A DNA stretch of 64,000 nt from Oscillospiraceae bacterium (GTDB taxonomy: Bacteria; Bacillota; Clostridia; Oscillospirales; Acutalibacteraceae), in contig SVOV01000006.1 in the NCBI GenBank assembly GCA_015066205.1, forward strand, positions 26,491 through 90,490, given 5' to 3'. Under the pieces are notes generated by a model. That model had not been told where the DNA came from and did no database searches. It saw nothing but the letters and a program-made list of their open reading frames with translations. A program made the position numbers and the translations under genes. This document shows positions 60,990 to 64,000 of this stretch, piece by piece (position 1 is the first letter of the stretch; every line of letters starts with the position of its first letter).

Positions 60990-62462
60990 ATGAGTAACAC
61001 AAATAATACAGTTTCGGAAAATAATAAATATTTTGCTATTTATTTCACTGATTTTCTTAAAGGTTTTAAAAAATTCTGGTGGATATGTGTTGTTTTTGCG
61101 CTGATGCTGGGCGGTTACAGGTTTGTTGACGGTTACAGAAGCTATGTTCCTGTTTACACATCTTCAGCTACCTTTACAATAATTACGCAAAGCAGTCAGT
61201 CTACCATCAGCGGTATTTCCTCTTTTTCATTCTATTATGATGCCAATACCGCTTCGCAGCTTACGGAAACATTCCCTCATATTCTGCAGAGTAATATTCT
61301 TCAGGAAGCTATTTGCAATGATATGAAGGTTTCTTATCTTCCTGCTTCTCTCAGTGCTTCCTATGTTTCCGGTACTAATCTTTTCACGTTGTCAGCAACA
61401 GGCAAGGATCCGGTTAAAACATATGAGGTTTTGCTTTCTGCCATTGATAATTATCCTGATGCGGCAAAATATGTTGTCGGAAATCTCAAGTTTGAGATGA
61501 TTGAAACTCCCGTTATTGCTTCTTCGCCGTCTAACAGACATAATTATATCAGCAACGCTGCTGAAGGTGCTGCAATTGGTATTATCATTGGTTTGTTTCT
61601 TGTTCTCCTTTATGCCGTTTTAAGAAAAACCGTCAGATTAAAGGAGGATGTAAAGCGAGAACTGAATCTTGAAGCTATCGCATCTATTCCGAGAATAGTT
61701 TTTAAGAAATATCAGTCCGGTAAAGACCGCGCAGTTCTTTTTACAAATGAAAAAATAGAATCGGAGTTTCTCGAATCTTACAGAGTTCTCAGAAATATTT
61801 TCGTAAATTCCACTACAGAAGATGAGAAGGTATTTATTGTAACGAGTACAGCTCCCGGCGAAGGAAAAACAACAACTGCCGTAAATTTGGCATTATCGCT
61901 GTCTTCAATAAACAAAAAAGTTTTACTTGTAGATTCTGATGTTCACCATCCCAGTGTTATTGATGCACTTTATCTTGAGGCTGATGAATATAAGCTCACA
62001 GATAAAATGAAATCTTCATACGGATCTATTGTCTATAAGCAGTTTCATTGCAAAGGAATTAATCTTGATCTTCTGACTCTTGAGATAGAAGATACGAAAA
62101 AGAATGTTAACATTGATTTTTCTGATCTTCAGGGTATTATTGACGGATACAGAAGCACTTATGATTATATAATCATTGATACTCCGCCTTGCGGCCTTGT
62201 GTCAGACGCTATGTATATTGCGCCTGCCGCAGATGCTGCAATTTATGTAATTCATCAGGATTTTGTAAGAATCTCAAAGATCAGAGCCGGTATCAATAAT
62301 CTTCTGTCAACCGATACAAGAATATTCGGATGTATTCTTAACGGTGCAGAGATGTCCGGTACTCGTTACGGATACGGATATGGCTACGGCTATGGACACA
62401 AGTATGGTTCCGGTAAGCATAAATACGGATACGGTGAAAAAAAACACGAAAAAATTCACTAA
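60990..62462 (+). CDS. Chain-length/BY-kinase fusion 2 with glycine-tyrosine tail
   Basis: 490 residues with the same plan: Wzz-like domain (TM at about 28-48 and 196-216), Walker A STAPGEGKTTTAVN, Walker A' LLVDSDVHHP, Walker B YIIIDTPPCG. The tail is different, made of GY repeats (YGYGYGYGHKYG) plus Lys/His. It follows fusion 1 by 20 nt. Divergence of the tails suggests the two kinases are regulated or dephosphorylated separately. Confidence 0.91.
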   Translation: MSNTNNTVSENNKYFAIYFTDFLKGFKKFWWICVVFALMLGGYRFVDGYRSYVPVYTSSATFTIITQSSQSTISGISSFSFYYDANTASQLTETFPHILQSNILQEAICNDMKVSYLPASLSASYVSGTNLFTLSATGKDPVKTYEVLLSAIDNYPDAAKYVVGNLKFEMIETPVIASSPSNRHNYISNAAEGAAIGIIIGLFLVLLYAVLRKTVRLKEDVKRELNLEAIASIPRIVFKKYQSGKDRAVLFTNEKIESEFLESYRVLRNIFVNSTTEDEKVFIVTSTAPGEGKTTTAVNLALSLSSINKKVLLVDSDVHHPSVIDALYLEADEYKLTDKMKSSYGSIVYKQFHCKGINLDLLTLEIEDTKKNVNIDFSDLQGIIDGYRSTYDYIIIDTPPCGLVSDAMYIAPAADAAIYVIHQDFVRISKIRAGINNLLSTDTRIFGCILNGAEMSGTRYGYGYGYGYGHKYGSGKHKYGYGEKKHEKIH

Positions 62463-62479
62463 TAAAGGACTTCTGATTT

Positions 62480-64000
62480 ATGAAAAAATCGGCTGGTTTT
62501 TCATCATTATTAATAAAGATGTTCAATGAGTGGAAATGGCTGTTTTCTTATATCAGAAGGTATAAATTGATTTTATTTTTATATCTTCTGATAGGAGTTC
62601 TTGCATCTGTTATGTCTCTGATCGTGGCAGTTGCTGGAAAATATCTTATAGATGCTGTTGTTTCCCATGAGAATTCTATGATTCTGAAATACGGTATCCC
62701 TGTAATTCTTCTTGCTGTATTTCAGCACATATTTCAGGCAGTAGCCTCATGGCTGATTTCTGTTGTAAGCTCAAAAGCTAATAATGAAATCAGAGAAGAG
62801 ATTTATTCACATATTATCAAAGCCGGCTGGGCTGATATCAGTCACTTTCATTCAGGCGAGCTTCTGAACAGACTTGAGAGTGATGTTGCATCTGTTTCAG
62901 GCGGTGCTATCAGTTTTATCCCCGGTGTTATTACTAAATTTATTCAGTTTGCCGGAGCATTAATTATTGTATTGATCTATGATAAGGTTCTTGCTCTTCT
63001 TGCACTTGCAAGTGCTCCGTTTTTGTTCTTATCATCTAAGTTTTTAGTCAGCACTATCAGAAAATATAACAAAAAATCCCGAGAGATCAACGGAAGAGTG
63101 CTATCGTTTACTGAAGAATCAGTTCAGAATATTCAGCTTATAAAAGCATTCGATCTGACTAAAGATTATATTTCAGATTTTGCCGAGCTTTTATCTCAAT
63201 ACAGAAAAATCAAGCTTTCCCATGATAGATTCAGCATACTTATGACGCTTTGTCTGTCACTTATCGGAGTTTTTGTTTCTTACTCCTGTTACGGTCTCGG
63301 TATCTACCGTCTTTGGCAAGGTGCTATAACTTTCGGCACTATGACTATGTTTCTACAGTTATCGGGAACATTGACCTCATCTTTCAGTTCTCTCGCTTCT
63401 ATGGTGCCGTCTGCTGTATCTATTGCAACTGCTGCAGGCCGTATTATGGAAATTACCGGCTTTGAAGAGGAAGCTGATAAAGATAAAGAGCTCGCTGTCA
63501 GTATTCGTGATAAGTCAGCTGAAACAGGTGTTAGTTTCAAAATTGACAATGTATCCTTCAAGTACAGTGACGGTGATGAATATGTACTGAAGAACATTTC
63601 TCTTGATATCCTCCCCGGTGAAACAATTGCATTGATAGGACCTTCCGGTGAAGGAAAAACAACATTACTGAAGCTGATTCTCGGTCTTATTCGGCCGACA
63701 GAAGGTGAAATCAGCATTAGTCTTGATGAACAGAACAAGCTCGCGGTTTCCGACAGTACAAGAAGGCTTTTATCTTATGTTCCGCAGACCATCAATATTT
63801 TTTCCGGAACTATTGCTGACAATCTTCGTTCCGTTAAGAAGGATGCAACTGATACCGAGATAATTGATGTGTTGAAAACTGTTGAATTAATGCCTCTTAT
63901 AGAATCATTATCCGACGGCATTTATACTCAGCTTAATGAGAACGGTAATAATTTCTCTCAGGGACAGTTACAAAGAATTTCGATTGCAAGAGCACTTTTA
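62480..64000 (+). CDS. ABC exporter, TM domain fused to ATPase (partial, C-terminus off window)
   Basis: 507 residues are visible from the ATG at 62480 (AAAGGA 10 nt upstream). A six-TM exporter domain (about 30-320) precedes an ATPase with Walker A GPSGEGKTTLL and signature NNFSQGQLQR. It belongs to the capsule operon, 17 nt after kinase 2, and may flip a lipid-linked glycan or a peptide. The H-loop and Walker B lie outside the window. Confidence 0.88.
   Translation, partial: MKKSAGFSSLLIKMFNEWKWLFSYIRRYKLILFLYLLIGVLASVMSLIVAVAGKYLIDAVVSHENSMILKYGIPVILLAVFQHIFQAVASWLISVVSSKANNEIREEIYSHIIKAGWADISHFHSGELLNRLESDVASVSGGAISFIPGVITKFIQFAGALIIVLIYDKVLALLALASAPFLFLSSKFLVSTIRKYNKKSREINGRVLSFTEESVQNIQLIKAFDLTKDYISDFAELLSQYRKIKLSHDRFSILMTLCLSLIGVFVSYSCYGLGIYRLWQGAITFGTMTMFLQLSGTLTSSFSSLASMVPSAVSIATAAGRIMEITGFEEEADKDKELAVSIRDKSAETGVSFKIDNVSFKYSDGDEYVLKNISLDILPGETIALIGPSGEGKTTLLKLILGLIRPTEGEISISLDEQNKLAVSDSTRRLLSYVPQTINIFSGTIADNLRSVKKDATDTEIIDVLKTVELMPLIESLSDGIYTQLNENGNNFSQGQLQRISIARALL

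Overview
The window reads as a chromosomal segment of an anaerobic, low-GC, Gram-positive gut-type Clostridia, probably Ruminococcaceae/Oscillospirales-like. The signs are strong AGGAG-type ribosome binding sites, SigA-type promoters with TTGaca/TATaaT boxes about 17 bp apart, compact operons joined by ATGA overlaps, a V-type ATPase, LytTR/GHKL signalling, a bacterial tyrosine-kinase capsule locus, and many secreted or cytoplasmic glycan hydrolases. Species cannot be named from the sequence alone. No tRNA, rRNA, CRISPR array, insertion sequence or prophage was seen.

Layout. 1-3.8 kb: the front of a V-type ATPase operon (E, a DUF2764 protein, A, then B running off the left edge), on the minus strand. 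3.9-7.5 kb: a rhodanese lipoprotein, an alpha/beta hydrolase, a GH43-like enzyme, DNA alkyltransferase Ogt and a histidine phosphatase. 7.6-12.8 kb: an operon of a GH84 hexosaminidase (O-GlcNAcase family) followed by two tandem ceramidase-like secreted proteins, with a GNAT acetyltransferase of the O-GlcNAcase-associated type divergent from it. 12.9-19.2 kb: a secreted PHP protein with a 40-residue companion, a membrane metallophosphoesterase, a DeoR/XRE regulator pair, an esterase and small membrane/regulatory genes. 19.4-24.4 kb: pyrophosphatase, a TetM-like translational GTPase, and a serine hydrolase-NamZ pair for muropeptide processing. 24.4-28.4 kb: a gene remnant and a methyltransferase/AraC neighbourhood. 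28.5-32.9 kb: GH16, a macro domain-DUF1349 pair, a vWA protein and an N-acetylneuraminate lyase-like aldolase. 33.1-38.3 kb: a LytTR/GHKL two-component system with two half-ABC transporters. 38.4-46 kb: a GH28-like pectinase, an acyl-adenylating GH3-family enzyme paired with a stand-alone condensation-type acyltransferase, a DMT transporter, TraX-like and a TIGR00300 protein. 46-56.4 kb: GH30, then the most unusual locus, a RiPP-like operon. 56.6-64 kb: a capsule/exopolysaccharide locus (UDP-glucuronate epimerase, CpsB phosphatase, an Ig-like membrane protein, two chain-length/BY-kinase fusions, and the start of an ABC exporter).

The strongest candidate for an undescribed system is 47.6-56.4 kb. 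An HprK-like kinase, a radical SAM/SPASM enzyme, a 2058-residue secreted vWA protein and a 76-residue peptide ending in serine form one operon. A PqqD-family protein is transcribed divergently, and a perfect 10-bp inverted repeat sits midway between the two promoters. The second candidate is the GH3-type adenylating enzyme plus condensation enzyme pair, which could make an amide or ester without a carrier-protein assembly line. The third is the GH84/ceramidase-like/GNAT locus, in which two proteins resembling the two ends of animal O-GlcNAcase are neighbouring divergent genes.
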